A DNA stretch of 64,000 bases from Streptomyces sp. L2 (GCF_004124325.1 NZ_QBDT01000001.1:5270001-5334000), one strand, 5' to 3'. Counted from the first letter of the stretch, positions 50,238 to 60,931 are shown. A program made the numbers and translations. The notes: a model not told the origin generated them from the sequence alone.

Positions 50238-52346
50238 ATGGCCGAAGCCCTCTGCGACGCCCTCGACGGGGATCTCTGCCGGCTCGCCGCCCTGCACGGC
50301 GTCGCCACCTCCTACAGCCCCTCCCCGGACCGCACGGTCACCGTGTCCGCCTCCGCCGTGGTCGCCGCCCTGGCCGCCCTCGGCGTCGAAGCGGCCACCC
50401 CGGGCGCCGTACGCACCGCACTCGCCGAACGGGAGCGCGAGCTGCGCGAACGGCTCCTGCCGCCGACGATCGTCCGCTGGACCGGCGCCGCGGCGGTCCC
50501 GCCGACGGCCCTGCCCGCCGGCACCCGCCTGCGCGTGGAGACCGAGGACGGCGAGGTGTGGGAGGGCCCCGGAGACCTCCCCGAGGCGCTGCCGGAGGGC
50601 GTCCACCGGGTGAGTGCCACCGCGCCCGACGGGCGGACCGGTCACGCCCACCTCGTCGTCGCCCCCGACCGGCTGCCGGCCCCCGCCGGACGGTCGTGCG
50701 GCCTCCTCGTCCAGCTGTACTCCCTGCTCTCCCGCCGCTCCTGGGGCATGGGCGACCTCGCCGACCTCGCGGAGCTCGCCGCCTGGGCCGGACGCACCGC
50801 CGGCGCCGGCTTCGTACAGGTCAACCCGCTGCACGCGGCCGTACCGGGGGAGCCCACCGACCCCTCCCCGTACCGGCCGTCGTCCCGCCGCTTCCCCGAC
50901 CCCGTGCACCTGCGCGTCGAGGAGATCCCCGAGTACGCGTACGCCGAGGACCGCGCCCGGCTCGGCACGCTGCTGGAGCGGGCCGAGCGGCTGCGCGCCG
51001 ACGTCCTCGACAAGGGCGCCCTCATCGACCGCGACGCGGTGTGGGAGGTGAAGGGCGAGGCACTGGAACTGGTGCTCCGGGTGCCGCTCGGACCGGGCCG
51101 CCAGGCCGCCTACGACGACTTCCGCACCGCCCACGGCCAGGCCCTGGAGGACCACGCCACCTGGTGCGCCCTCGCCGAGACCCACGGCTCCGACTGGCAC
51201 CGCTGGCCCGGCGGCCTGCGCGACCCCCGCTCCGCCGACACCGCCCGCGCCCGCGACACCCTCGCCGACCGCGTCGCCTTCCACTCCCGCCTCGCCTGGC
51301 TCACCGACGGCCAGCTCCGCGCCGCCCAGCGCGCGGCGAAGGAGGCGGGGATGGCCGTCGGGATCGTGCACGACCTGGCCGTCGGCGTGCACCCGGCCGG
51401 CGCCGACGCCTGGGCCCAGCAGGACCACTTCGCCGCCGGCATGTCGGTCGGCGCCCCGCCCGACGCCTTCAACGCCCGCGGCCAGGACTGGGGCCTGCCG
51501 CCCTGGCGCCCCGACCGGCTCGCCGCCTCCGGCCACGCCCCCTACCGCCACCTCCTGCGCGCCCTCTTCCGCTACGCCGGCGCCCTGCGCATCGACCACG
51601 TCATGGGCCTGTTCCGTCTCTGGTGGGTCCCCCAGGGCAGCGCCCCCACCGAGGGCACCTACGTCCGCTACGACGCCGACGCCATGCTCGCCCTCCTCGC
51701 CCTGGAGGCCTCCCGCGCCGGGGCCGTGGTGATCGGCGAGGACCTGGGCACCGTCGAACCGGGCGTGCGCGAGACCCTCCAGCGGCGCGGCGTGCTCGGC
51801 ACCTCCGTCCTCTGGTTCGAACGCGACTGGGCCGGCGACGGCCGCCCCCTGCCCCCCGAACGCTGGCGCGCCGACTGCCTGGCCACCGCCACCACCCACG
51901 ACCTGCCGCCCACCGCCGCCCGGCTCACCGGCGAACACGTCGACCTGCGCGACAGCCTCGGCCTGCTCACCCGCGCGGCCGCCGAGGAACGCGCCGAGGC
52001 CGCCGCCGACACCGCCGAATGGCTCGCCCTGCTGGGCAGCCTCGGCCTGCTCGACAGCCCGGCCGCCGGACCGCCCGGCTCCGACGAGGAGGCCGAGATC
52101 CAGGGCGTCCACCGCTTCCTGCTGCGCACCCCGGCCCGCATGATCGGCGTCTGGCTCCCCGACGGCGTCGGCGACCGCCGCCCGCAGAACCTGCCGGGCA
52201 CCTGGGACCAGTACCCCAACTGGCGGCTGCCGGTCGCCGACGCCGACGGCCGCCCGGTACCGCTGGAGGACCTCACGGCATCGCCACGCCTGCGGGCCCT
52301 GCTGGAGGTCTGCCGACGGGCCGCGGGGGGTGCGGGGGGTGCGTGA
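50238..52346 (+). CDS. malQ: 4-alpha-glucanotransferase (amylomaltase)
   Basis: Protein of 702 residues, usual for actinobacterial MalQ. A 150-residue N-terminal extension with beta strands precedes the GH77 barrel. Catalytic motifs: nucleophile in R-I-D-H-V-M-G, acid/base in V-I-G-E-D-L-G, and the third carboxylate in T-T-H-D-L-P-P. R-P-Q-N-L-P-G-T and W-D-Q-Y-P-N-W complete the family signature. It transfers alpha-1,4-glucan segments between maltodextrins in the cytoplasm. The ATG follows immediately after the stop of the small upstream gene. Confidence 0.95.
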   Translation: MAEALCDALDGDLCRLAALHGVATSYSPSPDRTVTVSASAVVAALAALGVEAATPGAVRTALAERERELRERLLPPTIVRWTGAAAVPPTALPAGTRLRVETEDGEVWEGPGDLPEALPEGVHRVSATAPDGRTGHAHLVVAPDRLPAPAGRSCGLLVQLYSLLSRRSWGMGDLADLAELAAWAGRTAGAGFVQVNPLHAAVPGEPTDPSPYRPSSRRFPDPVHLRVEEIPEYAYAEDRARLGTLLERAERLRADVLDKGALIDRDAVWEVKGEALELVLRVPLGPGRQAAYDDFRTAHGQALEDHATWCALAETHGSDWHRWPGGLRDPRSADTARARDTLADRVAFHSRLAWLTDGQLRAAQRAAKEAGMAVGIVHDLAVGVHPAGADAWAQQDHFAAGMSVGAPPDAFNARGQDWGLPPWRPDRLAASGHAPYRHLLRALFRYAGALRIDHVMGLFRLWWVPQGSAPTEGTYVRYDADAMLALLALEASRAGAVVIGEDLGTVEPGVRETLQRRGVLGTSVLWFERDWAGDGRPLPPERWRADCLATATTHDLPPTAARLTGEHVDLRDSLGLLTRAAAEERAEAAADTAEWLALLGSLGLLDSPAAGPPGSDEEAEIQGVHRFLLRTPARMIGVWLPDGVGDRRPQNLPGTWDQYPNWRLPVADADGRPVPLEDLTASPRLRALLEVCRRAAGGAGGA

Positions 52347-52451
52347 ACCGGTGCCTGGCACGTGCCACGCCGTCGGCCGCCGACCCGGTCACGGCCCCGC
52401 TACGCCACCCCGGGCGCGCGGCCGTTCCGGGCGTTCGCTAACTTGGGGACC

Positions 52452-52733
52452 GTGGACAAGAAGAACGCCCTGCGCGCCGGCGCCCTGGCCGCCGGTACGA
52501 CGCTGATGATGCTGCTCATGTCGTCCCCTGCCCTCGCGCTGACCCGCGACGACGGTGACGACCCCGGCCCGGGTCTGAGCGCCATCCAGACCGTGGGCCT
52601 CTACGTGCTGATCCCGCTGGGCCTGTTCGTGGTGATCGCCGGCCTGGTCATGGTGCTGGACAAGTCCCACCGCAAGGCGGACACGACCTCGTCCAACATC
52701 AACGTCAAGGGCGACGCCCAGGCCAAGGCCTGA
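52452..52733 (+). CDS. small exported/membrane protein
   Basis: Protein of 93 residues from GTG 52452. A signal-like N-terminus (A-G-T-T-L-M-M-L-L-M-S-S-P-A-L-A) ends around residue 29. An Asp/Gly-rich loop follows, then a membrane helix V-G-L-Y-V-L-I-P-L-G-L-F-V-V-I-A-G-L and a charged tail D-K-S-H-R-K. It recalls a short conserved Streptomyces membrane protein of unknown role. A clear terminator follows. Confidence 0.75.
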   Translation: MDKKNALRAGALAAGTTLMMLLMSSPALALTRDDGDDPGPGLSAIQTVGLYVLIPLGLFVVIAGLVMVLDKSHRKADTTSSNINVKGDAQAKA

Positions 52734-52751
52734 GCCCACCCCCGTCTCCGC

Positions 52752-52832
52752 CGCCGAGGGCGCCCGTCCTCCGGTCCGTACGCGCGCACGCCGCCGTAGG
52801 GGCCGGACGAGACCGGCGCCCTCGGCGTTTTT
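52752..52832. terminator. rho-independent-type terminator
   Basis: CGCCGAGGGCGCC (52752-52764) pairs perfectly with GGCGCCCTCGGCG (52815-52827), followed by TTTTT. The 50-base loop contains further GC pairing. It lies between the small membrane protein gene and the convergent tetR gene. Confidence 0.75.
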
Positions 52833-52844
52833 CCCTCGCGCGGC

Positions 52845-53429
52845 TCAGGGACTCGGCGCGGTCAGATACCGCTGCACGGTCGGTCCCACCCACGCCACGA
52901 TCTCCTGCGGATGCAGCGCCACGGTCGGCGGCAGCCGCAGCACGTACCGGGTGAGCGCGAGCCCGAGGAGCTGCGCCGCACACAGAGCGGCCCGCACCGG
53001 GACCTGCTCGGGGTCGGGGCACGCCTGCCGGGCCACGGGCAGCAACTGGTCCCGGAAGATCTGCTGCATCCGCTCGGCCCCGGCCTGATTGGTGACCCCG
53101 ACCCGCAGGACGGCCGTCAGCTCCTCGTTCTCCTCCCACATGCCGAGGAAGTGCGTCACCAGCGCCCGGCCGAACTCGTCGCGGGGTACGGCGCCCAGGT
53201 CCGGCATCCGCAGGTCGAGCCGCACGGCCGCCGCGAAGAGGCCCTCCTTGCTGCCGTAGTAGCGCATCACCATGGACGGGTCGATGCGCGCGTCCTTGGC
53301 GATGGCGCGGATGGTGGCCCGCTCGTACCCGTCGGAGGCGAAGCGCTCGCGGGCGGCGGCGAGGATCGCGGTACGGGTCGCGTCGCTGCGGCGGGGCGGG
53401 GAGGTCTTCGTGGTGCCGGTGCCGGTCAT
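52845..53429 (-). CDS. TetR family repressor of the adjacent FAD monooxygenase
   Basis: Protein of 194 residues. The N-terminal HTH is typical: R-T-A-I-L-A-A-A-R-E-R-F-A-S-D-G-Y-E-R-A-T-I-R-A-I-A-K-D-A-R-I-D-P-S-M-V-M-R-Y-Y-G-S-K. The helical ligand-binding domain starts around residue 75. The ATG at 53429 has no Shine-Dalgarno; TACGCT lies 8 bases upstream, so a leaderless transcript is likely. It is divergent from the FAD monooxygenase gene and the whole gap is filled by a 14-bp palindrome array, its likely binding sites. Confidence 0.92.
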   Translation of the reverse strand: MTGTGTTKTSPPRRSDATRTAILAAARERFASDGYERATIRAIAKDARIDPSMVMRYYGSKEGLFAAAVRLDLRMPDLGAVPRDEFGRALVTHFLGMWEENEELTAVLRVGVTNQAGAERMQQIFRDQLLPVARQACPDPEQVPVRAALCAAQLLGLALTRYVLRLPPTVALHPQEIVAWVGPTVQRYLTAPSP

Positions 53430-53430
53430 G

Positions 53431-53682
53431 CCAACGAGCGTAGGCCAACAGGTGTGGGTCAACAAGTGTGTGCCAACGGGTGTGGATAAGTGGGTGTGGG
53501 GCAGCGGGCGCTTGCCAGCGGGTGTGGATATGCGGGCGTGCGTCAATGGGCGCTTGCCATCGGACGCTTGCCAACGCGTGTGGGCCAACGACTGTGTGCC
53601 AACAGGTGTTGACATCACCCCCGCCCCGGTCCTACCGTTGCCAACAAGCGTTGACCAACAAACGTTGGCCCACAAGTGTTGG
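53431..53682. repeat. 14-bp tandem palindrome array between tetR and oxygenase genes
   Basis: Eighteen successive 14-base registers start at 53431 and every 14 bases to 53669. Sixteen of them are recognisable variants of CCAACANNTGTTGG, a near-perfect inverted repeat. Best copies: 53655 (CCAACAAACGTTGG), 53669 (CCCACAAGTGTTGG) and 53599 (CCAACAGGTGTTGA). Registers 53613 and 53627 are not repeat-like but keep the spacing and hold the oxygenase promoter. The array begins right after the tetR start codon and ends just before the oxygenase Shine-Dalgarno. It is most simply a stack of TetR operators. Confidence 0.85.
53609..53638 (+). promoter_or_regulatory. promoter of the FAD monooxygenase inside the array
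   Basis: TTGACA (53609-53614) and TACCGT (53633-53638) are separated by 18 bases. The -35 hexamer overlaps the end of the repeat at 53599, and the three last array units lie at the transcription start and leader. Confidence 0.65.
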
Positions 53683-53699
53683 CGCCCCAGGAGGCCCTC

Positions 53700-55211
53700 A
53701 TGACCGGCACCACTGGACACCACAGCACCACCGGCACCGGCAACACCCCCGCCCCCGCAACCACCCCCCGCGTCATCGTCACCGGCTCCGGCCCTACCGG
53801 CCTCCTCCTCGCCGGTGACCTCGCCGCCGCCGGTGTCCCGGTCACCCTCCTGGAAAAGCGCCCCCGCAAGATCAGCAACCTCTCCCGCGCCTTCGTCCTG
53901 CACGCCCGCACCCTCGAACAGCTCGACGCCCGCGGCCTCGCCGACGACCTGGAGGCCATCGGCCAACCGCTCCAGCAGCTCCGGCTCTTCGGCCGGCTCA
54001 CCGTGGACCTCGCGGCCCTCCCTTCCCGCTTCAACCACCTCCTCGTCCTCCCGCAGTACGAGGTCGAGAAAGTCTTGCTGCGGCGCGCGGTCGAGGCCGG
54101 GGTCGACTTCCGGTACGAGACCGAGCTGACCGGACTGACCCAGGACGCGGACGGGGTGACGGTCGAGGTCTGCGGGCCGGAAGGCCGTACCGAGGAGCTG
54201 CGGGCGGCGTACGTCGTCGGTGCCGACGGGATGCGCAGCGCGGTGCGGGAGGCCGTCGGGCAGCCGTTCCCCGGCAAGTCGGTCATCCGGTCCGTCGTCC
54301 TCGCCGACGTCAAGCTCGCCGAGAAGCCCCCCACCCTCCTCACCGTCAACGCGGTGGGTGACGCCTTCGCGTTCCTCGCGCCCTTCGGGGACGGCTACTA
54401 CCGGGTGATCGGCTGGCACCGCGGCCGCAACGTGCCCGACCACGAGCCGCTGGACCTGGCGGAGGTCAAGGAGATCACCCGGCTCGCGCTCGGCCGGGAC
54501 TTCGGGATGCACGACGCACGCTGGATGTCCCGCTTCCACAGCGACGAGCGGCAGGCGCCCGCCTACCGGGTCGGCCGGGTCTTCCTCGCCGGGGACGCCG
54601 CCCACGTGCACACCCCGGCCGGCGGCCAGGGCATGAACACCGGCCTCCAGGACGCGGCCAACCTGAGCTGGAAGCTGGCCGCCGTCGTCACCGGCCACGC
54701 GGACCCGGAACTGCTCGACAGCTACCAGGCCGAACGCCACCCCGTCGGCAAGGCGGTGCTGCGCAGCAGCGGCGGGATCGTCCGGCTCGCCATGGCCAAG
54801 CGCCCCTGGACCCTGGCGGCCCGCGCCGCGCTCACCACCGTCCTGAACGCCGTCGGCCCGGCCCGCCGCAAGGTAGCGGCGCAGGTCACCGGCCTCGGCT
54901 ACGCGTACGCCGCACCGAAGGGCGCCCACCGCCTCACCGGCACCCGGGTCCCGGACGTGCCCCTCGCCGACGGCCGCCGCCTCTACGAGGCGCTGCGCGG
55001 CGGCCGCTTCGTCCTGATCACCCCGGAGCCGTACGAGGACGGGCGCGCGGACCGACTGGCCGTGGCCCGCTGGGCGAGCGACCGCCGTACGACCGTCCGC
55101 CGTACGACCGTCCTGGTGCGCCCCGACGGGCACGTGGCCTGGGCCGCCGACTCCGCGGACCGCTCCTCCGTCGACGCGGCCCTCGCCCGGCACCTCGGGC
55201 CCGCCGCCTGA
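53700..55211 (+). CDS. FAD-dependent aromatic monooxygenase (group A; rifampicin/PgaE-like)
   Basis: Protein of 503 residues with AGGAGG 5 bases before the ATG. FAD-binding GxGxxG: V-T-G-S-G-P-T-G-L-L-L-A-G-D-L. V-G-A-D-G-M-R-S-A-V-R is the conserved DG motif and G-D-A-A-H-V-H-T-P-A-G-G-Q-G-M-N-T-G is the GD motif. A thioredoxin-like C-terminal domain (about residues 400-500) is present as in PgaE and rifampicin monooxygenase. Such enzymes hydroxylate phenols or polyketides with NADPH and O2. Control by the divergent TetR suggests induction by a xenobiotic or antibiotic. Confidence 0.93.
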   Translation: MTGTTGHHSTTGTGNTPAPATTPRVIVTGSGPTGLLLAGDLAAAGVPVTLLEKRPRKISNLSRAFVLHARTLEQLDARGLADDLEAIGQPLQQLRLFGRLTVDLAALPSRFNHLLVLPQYEVEKVLLRRAVEAGVDFRYETELTGLTQDADGVTVEVCGPEGRTEELRAAYVVGADGMRSAVREAVGQPFPGKSVIRSVVLADVKLAEKPPTLLTVNAVGDAFAFLAPFGDGYYRVIGWHRGRNVPDHEPLDLAEVKEITRLALGRDFGMHDARWMSRFHSDERQAPAYRVGRVFLAGDAAHVHTPAGGQGMNTGLQDAANLSWKLAAVVTGHADPELLDSYQAERHPVGKAVLRSSGGIVRLAMAKRPWTLAARAALTTVLNAVGPARRKVAAQVTGLGYAYAAPKGAHRLTGTRVPDVPLADGRRLYEALRGGRFVLITPEPYEDGRADRLAVARWASDRRTTVRRTTVLVRPDGHVAWAADSADRSSVDAALARHLGPAA

Positions 55212-55222
55212 GACCGGGGCGG

Positions 55223-55440
55223 CTACCCGGCCGTCGAGCGCAGCAACTCCCGCAGCAGGCCGGCCAACTGGCCGGCCTGTTCGGCGTCGAGGGAGGCCAG
55301 GGCGGCGGTCTGCTCGGCGAGACCCGCGCCGACCGCCTCGTCGACGAGCCGCAGACCCTCCTCGGTGAGCGTCACCTGGAGGGCGCGGCGGTCGTGAGGG
55401 TCGGGGAAGCGGCGCAGCAGACCCGCCCGTTCCAGGCGTT
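55223..55440 (-). pseudogene. C-terminal fragment of a MarR regulator
   Basis: The minus strand reads R-L-E-R-A-G-L-L-R-R-F-P-D-P-H-D-R-R-A-L-Q-V-T-L-T-E-E-G-L, the MarR wing, followed by the C-terminal dimerisation helices and a stop. The first half, including the recognition helix, is absent. The break falls at about 55440, where an unrelated EamA-family fragment begins. Confidence 0.75.
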
Positions 55441-55862
55441 CTGGCGCTGGCTGATCGCGCTCGTCGTCGTCGCCCCCTTCGGCGCCCCGCGGGCCTGGCG
55501 GCAGCGGCACCCGATCCGGCGACACGCCGGCTACGTGCTGCTCGCCTCGCTCCTCGGTGTGGCCCTCTGCAACACCCTCGTGAACCAGGCCGCGCTGACC
55601 ACACCGGCCGCCACCATGGGCGTGGTCATGGCCGCGTCGCCGGTCCTCATGGCGGTGTTCGAGCGGCTGGGCGGCGCACGGCTCGGCGCACGCCGCACCG
55701 CCGGGCTGCTGGCCGCCGGCGCGGGCGTGGCACTGCTGGTCTGCGGAGGAAGCGGAGGAAGCGCGGGAAGCGGCGGAGCCGGGGTGGGCTTCGGCGCCGG
55801 TGGCCTGTGGATGCTCGCGGCCACCTGCTGCTTCGCCGGATACAGCGCGCTGCAACGCCGCA
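55441..55862 (+). pseudogene. EamA (DMT) transporter fragment, lacking both ends
   Basis: Plus-strand F-W-R-W-L-I-A-L-V-V-V-A-P-F matches the second membrane helix region of EamA transporters, followed by G-V-A-L-C-N-T-L-V-N-Q-A-A-L, T-T-P-A-A-T-M-G-V-V-M-A-A-S-P-V and W-M-L-A-A-T-C-C-F-A-G-Y-S. There is no start codon in a proper context upstream; the frame instead runs into the MarR fragment. Similarity also stops after L-Q-R-R-R-P-A, so about half the ten-helix protein is gone. Confidence 0.75.
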
Positions 55863-56091
55863 GGCCGGCCGGTACGGCACGTGCTGGCGGCCGTACGCAG
55901 AGGAGCTGAATCGGGCGCGGCGGTCGGCACCGTCCTGCACGCCCTGCGGACGGCGGTCGACCGGCGGCAGCCGTGACACCGTGCACTCCGGGCCGGCCGG
56001 GCACTCCGGGACCACCCGTCTCCCTTGACACGGTCTGCCCCCGAGGTTCCCATGGAGAGGCCCGACACCACTGCGCGGAACGGGAGTTGAC

Positions 56092-56166
56092 ATGCCGACG
56101 AAGATCGTGATCCGCCCGCTGGACAAGAAGGAGACCACCGGGGACAGCAACGCCAACGGCACCTGA
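56092..56166 (+). CDS. possible 24-residue peptide
   Basis: ATG with GGGAG 6 bases upstream encodes M-P-T-K-I-V-I-R-P-L-D-K-K-E-T-T-G-D and a short Ser/Asn/Gly tail, then stop. A TTGACA at 56025-56030 upstream could be part of a promoter, though the -10 is weak. The alternating hydrophobic/basic start resembles leaders of small peptides, but no maturation genes are near. It could equally be a remnant of a longer gene. Confidence 0.3.
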   Translation: MPTKIVIRPLDKKETTGDSNANGT

Positions 56167-56294
56167 CCGGTGGTCCGTGCCGGGTGCCGGTGCCCCGTGC
56201 CTGGTCAGTGCGGAGGGGCCACCGCACCCGGGCATCGTCTCCTCGGGTCGCATGGAAGGATGGCGCAACCGACACATAACGAGGAGATGACCGC

Positions 56295-58868
56295 GTGCCT
56301 GGCACAAACCTGACTCGCGAAGAGGCTCAGCAGCGGGCGCAGCTGCTCACCGTTGACTCGTACGAGACCGAACTCGACCTCTCCGGGGCGCAGGACGGCG
56401 GCACCTACCGGTCCGTGACCACGGTGCGCTTCGACGTCGCCGAAACCGGCGGCGACAGCTTCATCGACCTGGTGGCGCCCGCCGTCCACGAGGTCACCCT
56501 CAACGGGGACGCACTCGACCCCGCCGAGGTCTTCCAGGACTCCCGGATCGCCCTGGCGGGCCTGCTGCCGGGCCGCAACGTGCTGCGGGTCGTCGCCGAC
56601 TGCGCCTACACGAACACCGGCGAGGGCCTGCACCGCTTCGTCGACCCGGTCGACGAGCAGGCGTACCTCTACACCCAGTTCGAGGTGCCGGACGCCCGCC
56701 GCGTCTTCGCCTCCTTCGAGCAGCCCGACCTGAAGGCCACCTTCCAGTTCACCGTGACGGCCCCCGAGGGCTGGACGGTGATCTCGAACTCGCCGACGCC
56801 CGAGCCCACGGACAACGTGTGGGCGTTCGAGCCGACGCCGCGCATGTCGACGTACGTCACCGCGCTGATCGTCGGCCCGTACCACAGCGTGCACAGCGTG
56901 TACGAGAAGGACGGGCAGAGCGTGCCGCTCGGCATCTACTGCCGGCCCTCGCTCGCCGAGTTCCTGGACGCGGACGCGCTCTTCGCCGTCACCCGGCAGG
57001 GCTTCGACTGGTTCCAGGAGAAGTTCGACTACGCGTACCCGTTCAAGAAGTACGACCAGCTGTTCGTGCCCGAGTTCAACGCGGGCGCCATGGAGAACGC
57101 GGGCGCGGTCACCATCCGCGACCAGTACGTCTTCCGGTCCAAGGTGACCGACGCGGCGTACGAGGTGCGGGCGGCCACCGTGCTGCACGAGCTGGCCCAC
57201 ATGTGGTTCGGCGACCTGGTCACCATGGAGTGGTGGAACGACCTGTGGCTGAACGAGTCGTTCGCCACGTACGCCGAGGTCGCCTGCCAGGCCGCCGCGC
57301 CCGGCTCGAAGTGGCCGCACTCGTGGACCACGTTCGCCAACCAGATGAAGACCTGGGCCTACCGCCAGGACCAGCTGCCGTCCACGCACCCGATCATGGC
57401 CGAGATCCGCGACCTGGACGACGTGCTGGTCAACTTCGACGGCATCACCTACGCCAAGGGCGCCAGCGTGCTCAAGCAGCTCGTGGCGTACGTCGGCGAG
57501 GACGAGTTCTTCCAGGGCGTGCAGGCCTACTTCAAGCGGCACGCGTACGGCAACACGCGCCTGTCCGACCTGCTGGGCGCCCTGGAGGAGACCTCCGGCC
57601 GCGACCTGAAGACCTGGTCGAAGAAGTGGCTGGAGACCGCCGGCATCAACATCCTCCGCCCGGAGATCGTCACCGGCGCCGACGGCACCATCACCACCTT
57701 CGCCGTCCGCCAGGAGGCCCCGGCCCTGCCCGCCGGCGCCAAGGGCGAGCCGATCCTGCGCCCGCACCGCATCGCCGTCGGCCTCTACGACCTCGACGAG
57801 GCGTCCGGCAAGCTGGTGCGCACCCAGCGGATCGAGCTGGACGTCGACGGCGAGCTGACGGCCGTACCGCAGCTGGCCGGCAAGCGCCGTCCCGCGGTGA
57901 TCCTGCTCAACGACGACGACCTGTCGTACGCCAAGGTCCGCCTGGACGAGCAGTCCCTCGCGGTGGTCACCGAGCACCTCGGCGACTTCGAGTCCTCGCT
58001 GCCCCGCGCCCTGTGCTGGGCCTCCGCCTGGGACATGACCCGCGACGGCGAGCTGGCCACCCGCGACTACCTGTCGCTGGTGCTGTCCGGCGTCGGCAAG
58101 GAGTCCGACATCGGCGTCGTGCAGTCGCTGCACCGGCAGGTCAAGCTGGCCGTCGACCTGTACGCCGACCCCGCCGCCCGCGAGGCCCTGCTCACCCGCT
58201 GGACCGACGCCACGCTGGCCCACCTGCGGGCCGCAGCACCGGGCAGCGACCACCAGCTGGCCTGGGCGCGGGCGTTCGCGGCGACCGCGCGCACCCCGGA
58301 GCAGCTGGACCTGCTGGACGCCCTGCTGGAGGGCACCCAGACCGTCGAGGGCCTGGTCGTCGACACCGAGCTGCGCTGGGCGTTCGTGCAGCGGCTCGCC
58401 GCGGTCGGCCGGTTCGACGAGGCGGAGATCGCCGGCGAGTACGAGCGCGACAAGACCGCCGCCGGCGAGCGGCACGCCGCGACCGCCCGTGCTGCCCGGC
58501 CGACGGCCGAGGCCAAGGCGGAGGCGTGGGCCTCGGTCGTGGAGTCCGACAAGCTGCCGAACGCCGTGCAGGAGGCGGTCATCGGGGGCTTCGTCCAGAC
58601 CGACCAGCGCGAGCTGCTCGCGCCGTACGCGGACACCTACTTCGAGGTGCTGAAGGAGGTCTGGGACTCCCGCTCGCACGAGATCGCCCAGCAGATCGCC
58701 GTCGGCCTCTACCCGTCGGTCCAGGTCACCCAGGAGACCCTGGCCAGGACCGACACGTGGCTGGCCGCGGCTGAGCCGGGCGCGGCGCTGCGCCGGCTGG
58801 TCTCGGAGTCCCGCGCGGGCGTCGAGCGTGCGCTGAGGGCCCAGGCGGTGGACGCGGCGGCCGAGTAG
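56295..58868 (+). CDS. pepN: aminopeptidase N (M1 metallopeptidase)
   Basis: Protein of 857 residues, matching actinobacterial PepN. GTG start with GAGGAG 8 bases upstream. The exopeptidase motif G-A-M-E-N occurs in F-N-A-G-A-M-E-N-A-G. The zinc motif H-E-L-A-H-M-W-F-G-D-L-V-T-M-E-W-W and the downstream N-E-S-F-A-T-Y Glu complete the active site. The C-terminal ERAP1-like helical domain (about 530-850) is present. It removes N-terminal residues from peptides in the cytoplasm. A strong hairpin terminates it. Confidence 0.96.
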   Translation: MPGTNLTREEAQQRAQLLTVDSYETELDLSGAQDGGTYRSVTTVRFDVAETGGDSFIDLVAPAVHEVTLNGDALDPAEVFQDSRIALAGLLPGRNVLRVVADCAYTNTGEGLHRFVDPVDEQAYLYTQFEVPDARRVFASFEQPDLKATFQFTVTAPEGWTVISNSPTPEPTDNVWAFEPTPRMSTYVTALIVGPYHSVHSVYEKDGQSVPLGIYCRPSLAEFLDADALFAVTRQGFDWFQEKFDYAYPFKKYDQLFVPEFNAGAMENAGAVTIRDQYVFRSKVTDAAYEVRAATVLHELAHMWFGDLVTMEWWNDLWLNESFATYAEVACQAAAPGSKWPHSWTTFANQMKTWAYRQDQLPSTHPIMAEIRDLDDVLVNFDGITYAKGASVLKQLVAYVGEDEFFQGVQAYFKRHAYGNTRLSDLLGALEETSGRDLKTWSKKWLETAGINILRPEIVTGADGTITTFAVRQEAPALPAGAKGEPILRPHRIAVGLYDLDEASGKLVRTQRIELDVDGELTAVPQLAGKRRPAVILLNDDDLSYAKVRLDEQSLAVVTEHLGDFESSLPRALCWASAWDMTRDGELATRDYLSLVLSGVGKESDIGVVQSLHRQVKLAVDLYADPAAREALLTRWTDATLAHLRAAAPGSDHQLAWARAFAATARTPEQLDLLDALLEGTQTVEGLVVDTELRWAFVQRLAAVGRFDEAEIAGEYERDKTAAGERHAATARAARPTAEAKAEAWASVVESDKLPNAVQEAVIGGFVQTDQRELLAPYADTYFEVLKEVWDSRSHEIAQQIAVGLYPSVQVTQETLARTDTWLAAAEPGAALRRLVSESRAGVERALRAQAVDAAAE

Positions 58869-58944
58869 GTCCCACCGGTGGGACAGTAGGTCCCCCTCTG
58901 GTTCCAGGGGGCCCGGCCATGCGCCGGCCCCCGCACCGGACACG

Positions 58945-58982
58945 CGAAGGGGCGGTCACGTGAACACGTGACCGCCCCTTCG
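58945..58982. terminator. 18-bp perfect hairpin between pepN and asd
   Basis: CGAAGGGGCGGTCACGTG and CACGTGACCGCCCCTTCG form a perfect stem with an AA loop between two convergent genes. It is expected to stop both transcripts. Confidence 0.9.
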
Positions 58983-59014
58983 ACCGTGCCGGGCCCTGCC
59001 GGACCGGGCCGGGG

Positions 59015-60930
<1,916 letters not shown>

Positions 60931-60931
60931 G

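Noticed and set aside
53272..53703. Open frame with repeated V-G-Q-Q-V/T-G-V motifs over the tetR gap
   Set aside because: The 14-base repeat period is not a multiple of three and the pattern is explained by the palindrome array; neither strand has coding bias here.
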